Origin: a bacterium | GTDB lineage: Bacteria > Joyebacterota > Joyebacteria > Joyebacterales > Joyebacteraceae | Assembly: GCA_025774935.1 (NCBI GenBank) | Contig: JALGZK010000008.1 | Coordinates: forward strand, 40,402 to 104,401 | DNA: 64,000 nucleotides | Direction: 5' to 3' | Part shown: piece by piece, positions 17,617 through 26,527 of the stretch | Numbering within the stretch: the stretch's first letter is position 1 | How the letters are laid out: each line of letters opens with the position of its first letter | Translations under genes and position numbers: made by a program | The notes under the pieces: model-generated | Seen by the model: only the letters and a program-made list of their open reading frames with translations | What the model was told of the DNA's origin: nothing | The model's database searches: none

Positions 17617-20600
17617 GTGAAGGAACACGAAGAAACCAGATGCTCAGAGCATGACGTGTGCGTGAACGCGGTGCGGATCACGCTCGACGGCGTGCCCATG
17701 GAGGTGGAGCTCGGGACGACGATCCTCGCGGCGGCCACGTCGGCCGGCGTGACGATCCCCACGCTCTGCCACTACGGCGGGCTCGAGCCGGCGGGCGCCT
17801 GCCGCATCTGCGTCGTGGAGCTCAAGACCGAGCGGGGCAGCAGGCTCGTGCCGGCGTGCCACTACGCCATCGAGGCCCCCGCCGACATCTCCACGAGCTC
17901 TGAGCGCGTCGTCTCGTCGAGGAAGATGACGATCGAGCTCCTCCTCGCCCGCTGCCCGGAAGTGCCGGCACTCCAGGAGCTCGCCGCGGAGTACGGCGTC
18001 GAGACCACGCGCCTCCCGTCGGACGACGACGACTGCATTCTCTGCGGGCTCTGCGTGCGGACCTGCCGCGACCTCATGGACACCGAGGCGCTCTCGATGG
18101 TCGGGCGCGGGCACGGCCGCCGGGTCGCCCCGCCGTACGACAAGAAGTCGCTCGTCTGCATGAGCTGCGGCGCCTGCGCGTTCGTCTGTCCGACGAACAA
18201 GATCAAGATCGCCGATCTGTACGCCGGCAGGACCAGCGAGAACCTCTCGACCTACGACGAGAGGCTCGTTCCCGTCGGGAACATCCGCCTGAACTACTCG
18301 CAGCAGATCCCGAAGGTCCCGGTGATCGACCGCGAGAACTGCGTCCACTTCGTGACAGGCGCGTGCGGCGCGTGCGAGAAGATCTGCAACGTCGGCGCGA
18401 TCGACTACGACCAGGAGGACCGCGAGGAGACCCTGAACGTCGGCGCGGTAATCGTGACGCCGGGGTACGACTCGTACGACGCGTCCCAGAAGGGCGCGCT
18501 CGGCTACGGGCGCTACGAGAACGTCCTCACGAACCTCCAGTTCGAGCGGATCCTGAGCGCATCGGGTCCGTGCGAGGGCGAGATCCGGCGCCCCTCGGAC
18601 GGCGCGCATCCGAGGAAGGTCGCGTTCCTCCAGTGCGTCGGCTCGCGCGACACGAACGAGGAAGGGAAGCCGTACTGCTCGTCGATCTGCTGCATGGCCT
18701 CCATCAAGGAGGCGGTCATCGCGCGCGAGCACGACTCGAACGTCGAGCCCACCATCTTCTACATAGACATGCGAACGCAGGGCAAGGAGTTCGAGCGGTA
18801 CTTCGAGGGCGCCAGGAACGACCACGGCATCGTCTTCAAGAGGAGCAGCGTAGCGAAGCTCTACGAGAAGCCGGCCACGAAGAACCTCGTGGTCCGGCAC
18901 GTGGACGAGGAGACCGGCGAGATCGCTGAGGAGGAGTTCGACCTCGTCGTCCTCGCCGCTGGCCTCGTCGCGCACGAGAGCAACGCCGGTCTCGCCGAGA
19001 GCCTCAACATCACGCTCAACGAGCACGGGTTCTGCGAGGGACACACGTACCAGGTGCCGGGAAGCGGTGGTGGGAACGGCGGTGGGAACGGCGACGGGAC
19101 GGCCGGGCAGGGCGCCGGGGCGACCGCCGGGTCGGCCGCCGGCATCTTCACGGGCGGCGCCTTCACCGAGCCCCGATACATCCCGGAGGCCGTCGTCGAG
19201 GGGAGCTGCGCCGCCTCGGGCGCCGCGAGGCTACTCGCGGAGGCGCGCGGGACGCTCGCCAGGAAGAAGAAGTACCCGAAGCAGCTCGACGTCGCGAAGG
19301 CCGTGCCGCGCATCGGCGTGTTCATCTGCCGCTGCGGGATCAACATCGCGGGAACGGTCAACGTCCCGGACGTGGTCGCCTACTCCGCGACCCTCGGGAA
19401 CGTCGTCCACGCGTCCGAGTTCGTCTACTCGTGCTCGCAGGACTCGCTCGAGGTCATCAAGGAGACCGTCGCCGAGCACAAGCTGAACCGCGTGGTGGTC
19501 GCGTCGTGCACGCCGAGGACTCACGAGTACCTCTTCGCCGACACCATCCGCGAAGCGGGTCTCAACCGCTACTACTTCGAGCTCGCTTCGATCCGGGAAC
19601 ACTGCTCCTGGGTCCACATGCAGGAGCCCGAGCTGGCGACGCAGAAGGCGAAGGAACTCGTGGAGATGATGGTGAGCAAGGTCCGGGGCGCGCGCCCCGT
19701 GAGCCTCGAATACTCGCCGGTCGTCCACCGCGGGCTCGTCATCGGGGGCGGCGTGAGCGGGATGAACGCCGCGCTGAGCCTCGCCGAGCAGGGCTACGAG
19801 GTCGACCTCGTCGAGAAGGAAGGGAAGCTCGGAGGTAACTACCTCAAGCACCGACGCCCGGTCTGGAACCTCTACTCCCCGACATACCTCGAGGACCTCG
19901 AGGCCGCCGTGCGGGCCAACTCGAACGTCACGCTCCACCTGAACTCGGAGGTGATCCTCTTCTCCGGGGTCGTCGGGAACTTCTACGCCGAGGTCTGCAA
20001 CCGCGAGACGGGAGAGGAGCACGAGATTAGCTGCGGCGCGGCCGTCGTCGCGACCGGCGCCGTCGAACGCGAGCCCGTGGAGTACGGATACGGCACCGAC
20101 GAGCGGATCATGACGCAGCTCGAGTTCGAGAGCCTGCTGGGCGGCGAGGACGAGCCCGCGCCGGACATCAAGAGCGTCGCCATGATCCAGTGCGTCGGCT
20201 CCCGCGAGGAACCGAACCTCTACTGCAGCAGGATCTGCTGCACGCAGGCCATCCAGAACGCGATGGAGCTCAAGCGGAGGAACCCCGACGCCACCGTCCA
20301 CATCATCTACCGCGACATCAGGACGTACGGGGTCCGCGAGGAGCTCTACCGCGAAGCCAGGGAGGCAGGCGTCCTCTTTCTGCGGTACGACGTCGACCGG
20401 AAGCCGGAGGTGACGACAGGCCCGGACGGTCTCAAGCTCAAGGTCTACGACCGGATATCCCGGCGCGAGGTCGAGCTCGGCCCGGACGCGGTCGTCCTCT
20501 CCACCGGCCTCGCCCCGAGACCCGACAGCGAGGAGCTCAGCAAGGTCCTCCGCGTACCGCTCACGCGGGACGGGTTCTTCCTCGAGGCGCACGCGAAGAT

Positions 20601-21006
20601 CCGCCCCGTCGACTTCACGTCCGAGGGGCTCTTCCTCGCGGGTCTCGCCCACTCGCCTCGCTTCACGAACGAGTGTGTGACGCAGAGCCTCGGCGCCTCG
20701 GCGCGGGCCGCGACGATCCTCTCGAAGGACAAGGTCGAGTCGAAGGCCGAGATCGTCGAGGTCAACCTCGCCCGCTGCTCAGGCTGTGCGCTCTGCGTCG
20801 GGATGTGCCCGTACGAGGCGAGGCAGCTCGACCCCGAGAGCGGGAAGGCCACCGTGAACGACATCCTGTGCCAGGGCTGCGGCGCCTGCGCGGGCATCTG
20901 CCCGAACAAGGCGACCGTCCAGCACCTGTACAGACAGACACAGATCATGCACATGCTTGAACCCGTCGGCGCGCAGGCGGGAACGGAGGCGGAGGCGTCG
21001 GAGTAA
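17617..21006 (+). CDS. NuoG-N-like / HdrA C-half / complete HdrA triple fusion
   Basis: 1129 residues from a GTG, with AGGAG 13 nt upstream; a later GTG is possible. Residues ~20-90 are a NuoG-type [2Fe-2S] domain (CHYGGLEPAGACRICVVE). The His-Cys3 site expected next is lost (ARCPEVPALQELA). Two [4Fe-4S] motifs follow (CILCGLCVRTC, CMSCGACAFVCP). Residues ~210-475 are the C-terminal half of an HdrA, starting where the gene at 14755 breaks off (VPVIDRENC, CGACEKIC). A Gly-rich linker (~475-520) leads to a complete HdrA (~560-1120): N-terminal domain FICRCGINIAG, FAD motif GGGVSGMNAALSL, C-terminal CSGCALCVGMCP and CQGCGACAGICP. This HdrA lacks the ferredoxin insert. Probably the scaffold of the complex. 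Confidence 0.88.
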   Translation: MKEHEETRCSEHDVCVNAVRITLDGVPMEVELGTTILAAATSAGVTIPTLCHYGGLEPAGACRICVVELKTERGSRLVPACHYAIEAPADISTSSERVVSSRKMTIELLLARCPEVPALQELAAEYGVETTRLPSDDDDCILCGLCVRTCRDLMDTEALSMVGRGHGRRVAPPYDKKSLVCMSCGACAFVCPTNKIKIADLYAGRTSENLSTYDERLVPVGNIRLNYSQQIPKVPVIDRENCVHFVTGACGACEKICNVGAIDYDQEDREETLNVGAVIVTPGYDSYDASQKGALGYGRYENVLTNLQFERILSASGPCEGEIRRPSDGAHPRKVAFLQCVGSRDTNEEGKPYCSSICCMASIKEAVIAREHDSNVEPTIFYIDMRTQGKEFERYFEGARNDHGIVFKRSSVAKLYEKPATKNLVVRHVDEETGEIAEEEFDLVVLAAGLVAHESNAGLAESLNITLNEHGFCEGHTYQVPGSGGGNGGGNGDGTAGQGAGATAGSAAGIFTGGAFTEPRYIPEAVVEGSCAASGAARLLAEARGTLARKKKYPKQLDVAKAVPRIGVFICRCGINIAGTVNVPDVVAYSATLGNVVHASEFVYSCSQDSLEVIKETVAEHKLNRVVVASCTPRTHEYLFADTIREAGLNRYYFELASIREHCSWVHMQEPELATQKAKELVEMMVSKVRGARPVSLEYSPVVHRGLVIGGGVSGMNAALSLAEQGYEVDLVEKEGKLGGNYLKHRRPVWNLYSPTYLEDLEAAVRANSNVTLHLNSEVILFSGVVGNFYAEVCNRETGEEHEISCGAAVVATGAVEREPVEYGYGTDERIMTQLEFESLLGGEDEPAPDIKSVAMIQCVGSREEPNLYCSRICCTQAIQNAMELKRRNPDATVHIIYRDIRTYGVREELYREAREAGVLFLRYDVDRKPEVTTGPDGLKLKVYDRISRREVELGPDAVVLSTGLAPRPDSEELSKVLRVPLTRDGFFLEAHAKIRPVDFTSEGLFLAGLAHSPRFTNECVTQSLGASARAATILSKDKVESKAEIVEVNLARCSGCALCVGMCPYEARQLDPESGKATVNDILCQGCGACAGICPNKATVQHLYRQTQIMHMLEPVGAQAGTEAEASE

Positions 21007-21040
21007 CGCGGCGCCACTCCCCTCCCCGAAAGGAGCAGAG

Positions 21041-21526
21041 GTGGAAGCGACGGTAGAAGGGAAGACACCGACGGAAGACGGCACCCCGACCACGAGCCAG
21101 GGCGCAGGGCCCTTCGAGCCCAAGATCATTGCGTTCGTGTGCAACTGGTGCACGTACGCCGCCGCGGACCTGGCGGGGACCTCGAGGATCCAGTACCCGC
21201 CGAACGTGAAGATCGTGCGGCTCATGTGCAGCGGCGCGATCGATCCGATCTACGTGCTCCGCGCGATCACGGGCGGGTTCGACGGGGTCCTGATCGGCGG
21301 ATGCCATCCCGGCGACTGCCACTACCAGACTGGGAACTACAAGGCGCGCAGGCGCGTCACGATCCTGAAGGAGATCCTGAAGTCGGTCGGGTACGACGAA
21401 GAGAGGGTGTGGCTCCGCTGGATCTCCGCGAGCGAGGGAGGCGCGTTCGCCGCCACGGTGAGCGAGATGGTCGAGGCACTCAAGTCGCACGGCCCCAACG
21501 TTCTCACGACCAACTGGAACAAGTAG
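21041..21526 (+). CDS. mvhD: MvhD-family [2Fe-2S] electron-transfer subunit
   Basis: 161 residues from a GTG at 21041, chosen because AGGAG lies just upstream (21031-21035) and the preceding frame belongs to the end of the previous gene. It has the MvhD pattern: FVCNWCTYAAADLAG, RLMCSGAIDP and GCHPGDCHYQTGN, whose Cys residues bind a [2Fe-2S] cluster. In methanogens and in the bacterial Flx complex MvhD/FlxD docks on HdrA and carries electrons from hydrogenase, formate dehydrogenase or NADH module to the bifurcating flavin. It is the direct link between the Nuo- and Hdr-like subunits here. The first ~25 residues are a Thr/Glu-rich extension. Confidence 0.92.
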   Translation: MEATVEGKTPTEDGTPTTSQGAGPFEPKIIAFVCNWCTYAAADLAGTSRIQYPPNVKIVRLMCSGAIDPIYVLRAITGGFDGVLIGGCHPGDCHYQTGNYKARRRVTILKEILKSVGYDEERVWLRWISASEGGAFAATVSEMVEALKSHGPNVLTTNWNK

Positions 21527-21532
21527 AGACCA

Positions 21533-22654
21533 ATGAAGAAGAGACTGAAGCTGGATTCGAACGGGCACGGGATGGAGGAGGCGCTGGGGCGCCTCGCGAG
21601 GCTCATGATCTCGACGGGAGGGGTGGACCGGGTCTTCATCCCGCAGCACGACGAGACGGGCGAGGCGGTCTACGCGACGCTCGTCGCCGACGTGGACGCC
21701 CTCAAGGACCCCGCGCCGCTCGTGCCGTACATCAACGGCAACAAGGGACGGGAGGCGGGTCTCTCCACGCCGAAGAACGGCGAGAACAAGACCGCCGTCT
21801 TCGTGCGTCCGTGCGAGGCCCGGGCGATCATCGAGCTCTCGAAGCTCATGCAGGCGCATCGGGAGAGCATGCTCCTGATCACGTCCGACTGCCCGGGGAC
21901 CCTCACGCTCGAGGACTACAAGCGCCTCCGCGAGGAGCACCCGGACCACCGCGAGGAGGTCGCGGCGTTCTACGCGCCGTTCCACGGAGGAGAGCGCCTC
22001 GAAGGACACGAGGTCCGCGAGTGCTGCACGTTCTGCGAGTCGCTCGCGCATCCCATGAGCGACATCCGCCTTCTCCTCGTCGGAGCGCCGGAAGGAACGG
22101 TCGTCGTCGAGGCCACGTCGGAGGCCGGCGAGCGGGTGCTCTCGAAGCTCGAGATGGAGGAAGCGGCGGAGGTCGACGAAGCCGTGCGGGAGAAGTTCAC
22201 CGAGGGTCAGAAGTCGCGCCACGCCGAGATGGAGGCACACTGGGACGAGGTGGTCCACTCGGTCGAGGACTTCATGCACCTCGTCCAGCACTGCCGCAGG
22301 TGCTACAACTGCCGGGCCGAGTGCCCGATCTGCTACTGCCGCGAGTGCGTGTTCCAGACGGCCACGTTCGAGGTGACGCCCGACGCGTTCGGGAGGCGAG
22401 CCGACCAGTACGGCGTCGTCAAGATGCCGCCCGACACGCTGGTCTTCCACCTGACGAGGATGAACCACATGGTGACGTCCTGCGTCTCCTGCGGTCAGTG
22501 CACCGAGGCCTGCCCTCAGAAGATCCCCGTGGGGAAGATCTTCTCCGCGGTGGGCAGGAGGGTTCAGGACGTCTTCGACTACAGGGCCGGCGCCGATACG
22601 GCCGACGAACTGCCGCATGCAGTCTTCCGTGAGGACGAGCTCGAGCCGCGCTAG
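21533..22654 (+). CDS. FrhB/FdhB-like iron-sulfur flavoprotein
   Basis: 373 residues, 6 bp after mvhD. The conserved VRPCEARAIIELSKL and the CTFCES region are those of the F420-hydrogenase/formate-dehydrogenase beta-subunit family. The C-terminal third has Cys-rich motifs CRRCYNCRAECPICYCREC and CVSCGQCTEACP for [4Fe-4S] clusters. Family members carry FAD and exchange electrons with F420, NAD(P) or ferredoxin. In bacteria without F420 the partner is usually ferredoxin or NAD(P)H. No F420-synthesis gene is seen here, so I do not assign a substrate. Co-location with mvhD and hdrA suggests it is a second electron entry point of the same complex. Confidence 0.8.
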   Translation: MKKRLKLDSNGHGMEEALGRLARLMISTGGVDRVFIPQHDETGEAVYATLVADVDALKDPAPLVPYINGNKGREAGLSTPKNGENKTAVFVRPCEARAIIELSKLMQAHRESMLLITSDCPGTLTLEDYKRLREEHPDHREEVAAFYAPFHGGERLEGHEVRECCTFCESLAHPMSDIRLLLVGAPEGTVVVEATSEAGERVLSKLEMEEAAEVDEAVREKFTEGQKSRHAEMEAHWDEVVHSVEDFMHLVQHCRRCYNCRAECPICYCRECVFQTATFEVTPDAFGRRADQYGVVKMPPDTLVFHLTRMNHMVTSCVSCGQCTEACPQKIPVGKIFSAVGRRVQDVFDYRAGADTADELPHAVFREDELEPR

Positions 22655-22683
22655 GCGCGCCGGGCTTCTCCTGGAGAATCGCG

Positions 22684-23403
22684 ATGGCAACAGAACTGAA
22701 AGAGAAGGACGTCACAGAGGCCGGCGACGACGGCATGGTCAGCATCTTCGTGATGGGCAAGGAGTACCGGGTGCCCGACGCGCTGACCATCATGAAGGCG
22801 ACCGAGTACGCGGGCTACCGGTTCATCCGCGGCTGCGGGTGCCGGGGCGGCGCGTGCGGGGCGTGCGCGACCGTCTACCGGACGGGCGACGACTACCGGA
22901 TCAAGGTGGGGCTCGCGTGCCAGACGCTGATCGAGCCGGGGATGCACCTCACGCAGATCCCGTTCTATCCGGCGAACAAGGCGATCTACGACCTCGATCT
23001 GGCCGAGCCGACGGTCGAAGAGGTACTCAAGCACTACCCCGAGATCGCCAGGTGCCTCTGCTGCGAGGTCTGCACGCGGGCGTGCCCGCAGGACCTCGAG
23101 GTCATGTACTACATCCAAGCGGCGCTCCGGGGAGACGTGAAGGAAGTGTCCCGGCTCTCGTTCGAGTGCATCATGTGCGGGCTCTGTGTGTCTCGGTGTC
23201 CCGCCGAGCTCATGCACTACAACGTGGCCATCCTCTGCCGGAGGCTCTACGCGAGGTACGGCATGAAGAGGGCCGAGCACGTCGCTGAGCGCGTCCGCGA
23301 GATCGAGGAAGGGAAATACGACTCGGAACTCGACGAGCTGGTCGGGATGGACGAGAAGGACCTCGTGAAGGCCTACGAGGGCCGTGACTTCGAGGAAGCA
23401 TAA
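22684..23403 (+). CDS. Succinate dehydrogenase/fumarate reductase-like iron-sulfur subunit
   Basis: 239 residues. Residues ~20-95 form a plant-type [2Fe-2S] domain with CGCRGGACGACAT and the distal LACQT. Two [4Fe-4S] motifs follow, CLCCEVCTRACP and CIMCGLCVSRCP. This is the SdhB/FrdB layout, but a canonical SdhB has a [3Fe-4S] cluster as its third centre, and here the fourth Cys is kept. Methanogen TfrB has the same N-terminal half fused to an HdrB-like CCG domain. Here that part could be supplied by the separate HdrC and HdrB genes downstream. It sits 12 bp before the flavoprotein gene, with AGGAG of the next gene overlapping its stop. Confidence 0.87.
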   Translation: MATELKEKDVTEAGDDGMVSIFVMGKEYRVPDALTIMKATEYAGYRFIRGCGCRGGACGACATVYRTGDDYRIKVGLACQTLIEPGMHLTQIPFYPANKAIYDLDLAEPTVEEVLKHYPEIARCLCCEVCTRACPQDLEVMYYIQAALRGDVKEVSRLSFECIMCGLCVSRCPAELMHYNVAILCRRLYARYGMKRAEHVAERVREIEEGKYDSELDELVGMDEKDLVKAYEGRDFEEA

Positions 23404-23414
23404 GGAGACGTGAC

Positions 23415-25043
23415 GTGCCGTATTCCAGGGAGATGATGGAGTCGGTCAGGAAGGTCGTGGAGACGCGCCCGGCCAGGATCGCCGAGGCGAAGGAGGGGAA
23501 GCACTTCCCCCGTCTCGGCCAGGACGACATCGAGGCCATCCTGAAGAAGTACCACCCGGACTACAGGGACGGGACGAAGCGGGAGGTCAGGGTCGGGGCC
23601 GGGAAGGGCACGATCGTCCCGAACGAGCTCGCGGATCTCCTCGAGGCGCGACCGATGATCCGGCCCGAGGACGTGGAGCTCGGCACCGTCGACGTCGACA
23701 CCGACGTCCTCGTGATCGGAGGCGGTGGGGCGGGCGCCGCGGCGGCTCTCACGGCGGCCGCGGAGGGGGTGAACGTCACGGTCGCCACGAAGCTCAGGCT
23801 CGGGGACGCGAACACGATGATGGCCGAGGGAGGCATCCAGGCGGCCGACAAGGCGAGCGACTCGCCGGTGCTGCACTTCCTCGACATCCTCGGCGGAGGG
23901 CACTTCACGAACGACCGCGAGCTGGTACGCACGCTCGTCAGCGACGCGCCGTCGATCATCGGGTGGCTCGAGGATCTCGGCGTCCTCTTCGACAAGGAGG
24001 AAGAGGACGGCACGATGCAGACGCTGCACGGCGGCGGGACGTCGCGCAAGCGCATGCACTCGGCGGGCGACATGACCGGAGCCGAGATCATGCGGACGCT
24101 CCGGGACGAGGTCAAGAACCACCCGGACGAGATCCGCGTGCTCGAGTTCTCCCCGGCGGTCGAGCTCATCCTGGGCGACGCAGGCGGAGTGGCGGGAGCG
24201 GTGCTCTACAACATGGAGACCGAGCAGTACATCGTCGTGCGCGCGAAGACCACCATCATCGCGACAGGCGGGTTCGGCAGGCTCCACATCCAGGGATTCC
24301 CCACGACGAACCACTACGGCGCCACGGCCGACGGCATCGTCCTCGCCTACCGCGCGGGAGCGGCGCTCAAGTTCCTGGAGGCGACGCAGTTCCATCCCAC
24401 GGGAGCGGTCTTCCCGGAACAGAACGTCGGCCTCCTCATCACGGAGAAGGTGCGGGGCGCCGGCGCGCAGGTCGTCAACGTCGAGGGTGAGCAGTTCGTC
24501 TATCCGCTCGAGACGCGCGACGTGGAGTCGGCGGCGATCATCCGCGAGTGCGAGGAACGCGGGAAGGGCGTCGTGACGCCCACGGGGCGCAAGGGGTGCT
24601 GGCTCGACTCTCCGATGGTCGAGGTCCTGCGAGGCGCGGGGACCATGCAGAACGATTTCCCCGCCAAGTACAGGCAGTTCATGCGGCACGACATCGACAT
24701 CAGCAAGCTCCCGATGCTCATCTACCCGACGCTCCACTACCAGAACGGCGGCGTCGCGATCAACGCGGAAGCCGAGGCCGAGAGGGAGAACCTCTACCTC
24801 GCCGGAGAGGTCACCGGGGGCATCCACGGCACCAACCGGCTGATGGGGAACTCGCTCCTGGACATCCTGGTCTACGGACGCCGCGCCGGACTGAACGCGG
24901 CAAGGAAGAGCAAGGAGACGCAGCCGGGCAGGCTGACGCTCGAGCATCTGAGCGAGTACGCAGCCGAGCTCGAGAAGGCGGGGATCGGGAGCGAGGCAGT
25001 CTCTCCCATGCTCCTCCCCGACTACGCCGGCAAGCTCGGATAG
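23415..25043 (+). CDS. Fumarate reductase/succinate dehydrogenase-like flavoprotein subunit (TfrA-like)
   Basis: 542 residues from a GTG with AGGAG at 23403-23407. The first ~90 residues are an extra N-terminal region; the FAD motif VLVIGGGGAGAAAAL follows. Active-site elements of fumarate reductase are kept: QFHPTGAVF, the proton-donating Arg in TEKVRGAG, and HYQNGGVAI. In SdhA/FrdA a His in a SHT segment binds FAD covalently. Here the segment reads DANTMMAEGG, so FAD is probably non-covalent. No SdhC/SdhD membrane anchor exists nearby, which fits a cytoplasmic thiol-linked enzyme like TfrAB. L-aspartate oxidase and other relatives are less likely because of the iron-sulfur partner. Confidence 0.85.
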   Translation: MPYSREMMESVRKVVETRPARIAEAKEGKHFPRLGQDDIEAILKKYHPDYRDGTKREVRVGAGKGTIVPNELADLLEARPMIRPEDVELGTVDVDTDVLVIGGGGAGAAAALTAAAEGVNVTVATKLRLGDANTMMAEGGIQAADKASDSPVLHFLDILGGGHFTNDRELVRTLVSDAPSIIGWLEDLGVLFDKEEEDGTMQTLHGGGTSRKRMHSAGDMTGAEIMRTLRDEVKNHPDEIRVLEFSPAVELILGDAGGVAGAVLYNMETEQYIVVRAKTTIIATGGFGRLHIQGFPTTNHYGATADGIVLAYRAGAALKFLEATQFHPTGAVFPEQNVGLLITEKVRGAGAQVVNVEGEQFVYPLETRDVESAAIIRECEERGKGVVTPTGRKGCWLDSPMVEVLRGAGTMQNDFPAKYRQFMRHDIDISKLPMLIYPTLHYQNGGVAINAEAEAERENLYLAGEVTGGIHGTNRLMGNSLLDILVYGRRAGLNAARKSKETQPGRLTLEHLSEYAAELEKAGIGSEAVSPMLLPDYAGKLG

Positions 25044-25079
25044 CCGAAGGCCATCCGGCGAGCGGCCGAGAGGAATGCG

Positions 25080-25493
25080 ATGAAACTGGTTCTTGAACGC
25101 GGGGACTTCACGAGGACCTTCCACGAGAGGCTGAAGGAGCTCTCGGGGCAGGACCTCTTCACCTGCTATCAGTGCGGGAAGTGCTCGGCAGGCTGTCCGA
25201 GCGCCGCCGTGATGGACGCTCCCCCGCACGCCATTGTCCGGCTCGCGTGGTTCGGCCAGGAGGATGACCTCATGAAGCTCAACTCCTACTGGCTCTGCGC
25301 GGCGTGCCTGACGTGCGACCTCCGTTGCCCCAAGGGCATCGACATATCGCGGATCATGGAGGCGCTGCGCGTGATGTTCCTGCGCCCGAGAGAAGAGCCC
25401 GACATGGTGCCGCCCGAGTCCCTTCCGAAAGACATGCTCTCGAGGATCCCGCAGCAGGCGCTCGTGGCGGGAATGAGGAAGTACACGAAATGA
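25080..25493 (+). CDS. hdrC: HdrC-like iron-sulfur subunit (set 1)
   Basis: 137 residues. Two [4Fe-4S] motifs, CYQCGKCSAGCP and CAACLTCDLRCP, with the spacing of HdrC. It transfers electrons between HdrA and HdrB. It is shorter than the second HdrC (200 residues) and has no membrane segment, so it belongs to the soluble HdrABC type. Its stop overlaps the next start (ATGA). Confidence 0.92.
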   Translation: MKLVLERGDFTRTFHERLKELSGQDLFTCYQCGKCSAGCPSAAVMDAPPHAIVRLAWFGQEDDLMKLNSYWLCAACLTCDLRCPKGIDISRIMEALRVMFLRPREEPDMVPPESLPKDMLSRIPQQALVAGMRKYTK

Positions 25494-26503
25494 GGACCTT
25501 CTACTACCCCGGCTGCACACTGCCAGACAAGGCGCGCGACTTCGACACGTCCGCGCGCACGACCTGCGACCTCCTCGGCATCGAGCTCGAGGAGATGGAG
25601 AGGTGGGTCTGCTGCGGCTCCGCGTTCAAGCTCGACCGCACGAACGTGATGCAGCACCTGGCGCCGATCAGGAACCTCGCGGAGGTGCACAAGGAGGGCG
25701 GGAGGCTCATGACCCTGTGCGTCTTCTGCTACAACTCCCTGAAGCGGGCGAACTACGCGTTCAACGCCGCGTCCGACCGACAGGAGATCCTGAACGACTT
25801 CATCGAGTCCGACTACGACGGCAAGGTCCAGGTGGTCCACCTCCTGGAGATGCTCAAGGACGACGTGAGCTTCGAGGCGCTCGCCGAGCAGGTGAAGCGT
25901 CCGCTTACGGGTCTCAAGGTCGCGGTGTTCTACGGCTGCCTCCTCATGCGCCCGTTCAAAGAAGTCGGGTTCGAGGATCCGGAGAACCCCTCCGTCCTCG
26001 AGAGGCTGTTCGAGGCACTCGGCGCCGAGGTCGTCCCGTACCCCCACCACCTCGAGTGCTGCGGGTCGTACCTCTCGCTCAAAGACCCCGAGCACACGAC
26101 AACGTGCGTCACGAAGATCCTCGGGTCGGCCGTCGCCGAAGGCGCCAACGCGATCGTCACGAGCTGCCCGATGTGCAACTTCAACTTCGAGTTCTTCGGC
26201 GGAGACCTCGTCTCGAGAAACCAGATCCACACGTTCTACTTCACGGAACTCCTGGCGCTCGCGCTGGGCGCCGACAAGGAGCTGTGCGGGCTCGAGCAGC
26301 ACGAGACCGACGTCGATGGCTTCCTCCAGGACCTCTTCGCCGGACGCGCGGCAACCGAGCCAGTGGCCCCAGAGCCGGCGACGGAGGAACCGCCCGCCGA
26401 GGAGCCCGAGGCCGCCGCGCCCGAGGCGCCCGAGCGACCGGCGGCGAAAGAAGTGCCGGCTGAGAAGGAAGGAGTCGCCGGGGAGCGCGATCCGAGCGAG
26501 TGA
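25490..26503 (+). CDS. hdrB: HdrB-like CCG-domain subunit (set 1) with acidic Pro/Ala tail
   Basis: 337 residues from the ATG at 25490 that overlaps the hdrC stop. Two CCG domains are complete: YYPGC, WVCCGS, LCVFC and then VFYGC, ECCGSY, CPMC, the ligands of the two non-cubane [4Fe-4S] clusters that cleave disulfides in HdrB. The disulfide is CoM-S-S-CoB in methanogens and unknown in bacteria. Residues ~285-337 are an added Glu/Pro/Ala-rich tail absent from the second HdrB. Confidence 0.92.
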   Translation: MRTFYYPGCTLPDKARDFDTSARTTCDLLGIELEEMERWVCCGSAFKLDRTNVMQHLAPIRNLAEVHKEGGRLMTLCVFCYNSLKRANYAFNAASDRQEILNDFIESDYDGKVQVVHLLEMLKDDVSFEALAEQVKRPLTGLKVAVFYGCLLMRPFKEVGFEDPENPSVLERLFEALGAEVVPYPHHLECCGSYLSLKDPEHTTTCVTKILGSAVAEGANAIVTSCPMCNFNFEFFGGDLVSRNQIHTFYFTELLALALGADKELCGLEQHETDVDGFLQDLFAGRAATEPVAPEPATEEPPAEEPEAAAPEAPERPAAKEVPAEKEGVAGERDPSE

Positions 26504-26527
26504 CGCCGCCCCTGGCGCGCTGAACGG

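Noticed and set aside
14719-17628. A 969-codon minus-strand open frame
   Set aside because: Antisense to the HdrA-NuoE and NuoF genes, with shadow-type composition and no motif.
21533-22654. F420-dependent enzyme
   Set aside because: The family name includes F420 hydrogenase beta subunits, but bacteria use relatives without F420, and no F420-synthesis genes are in the window.
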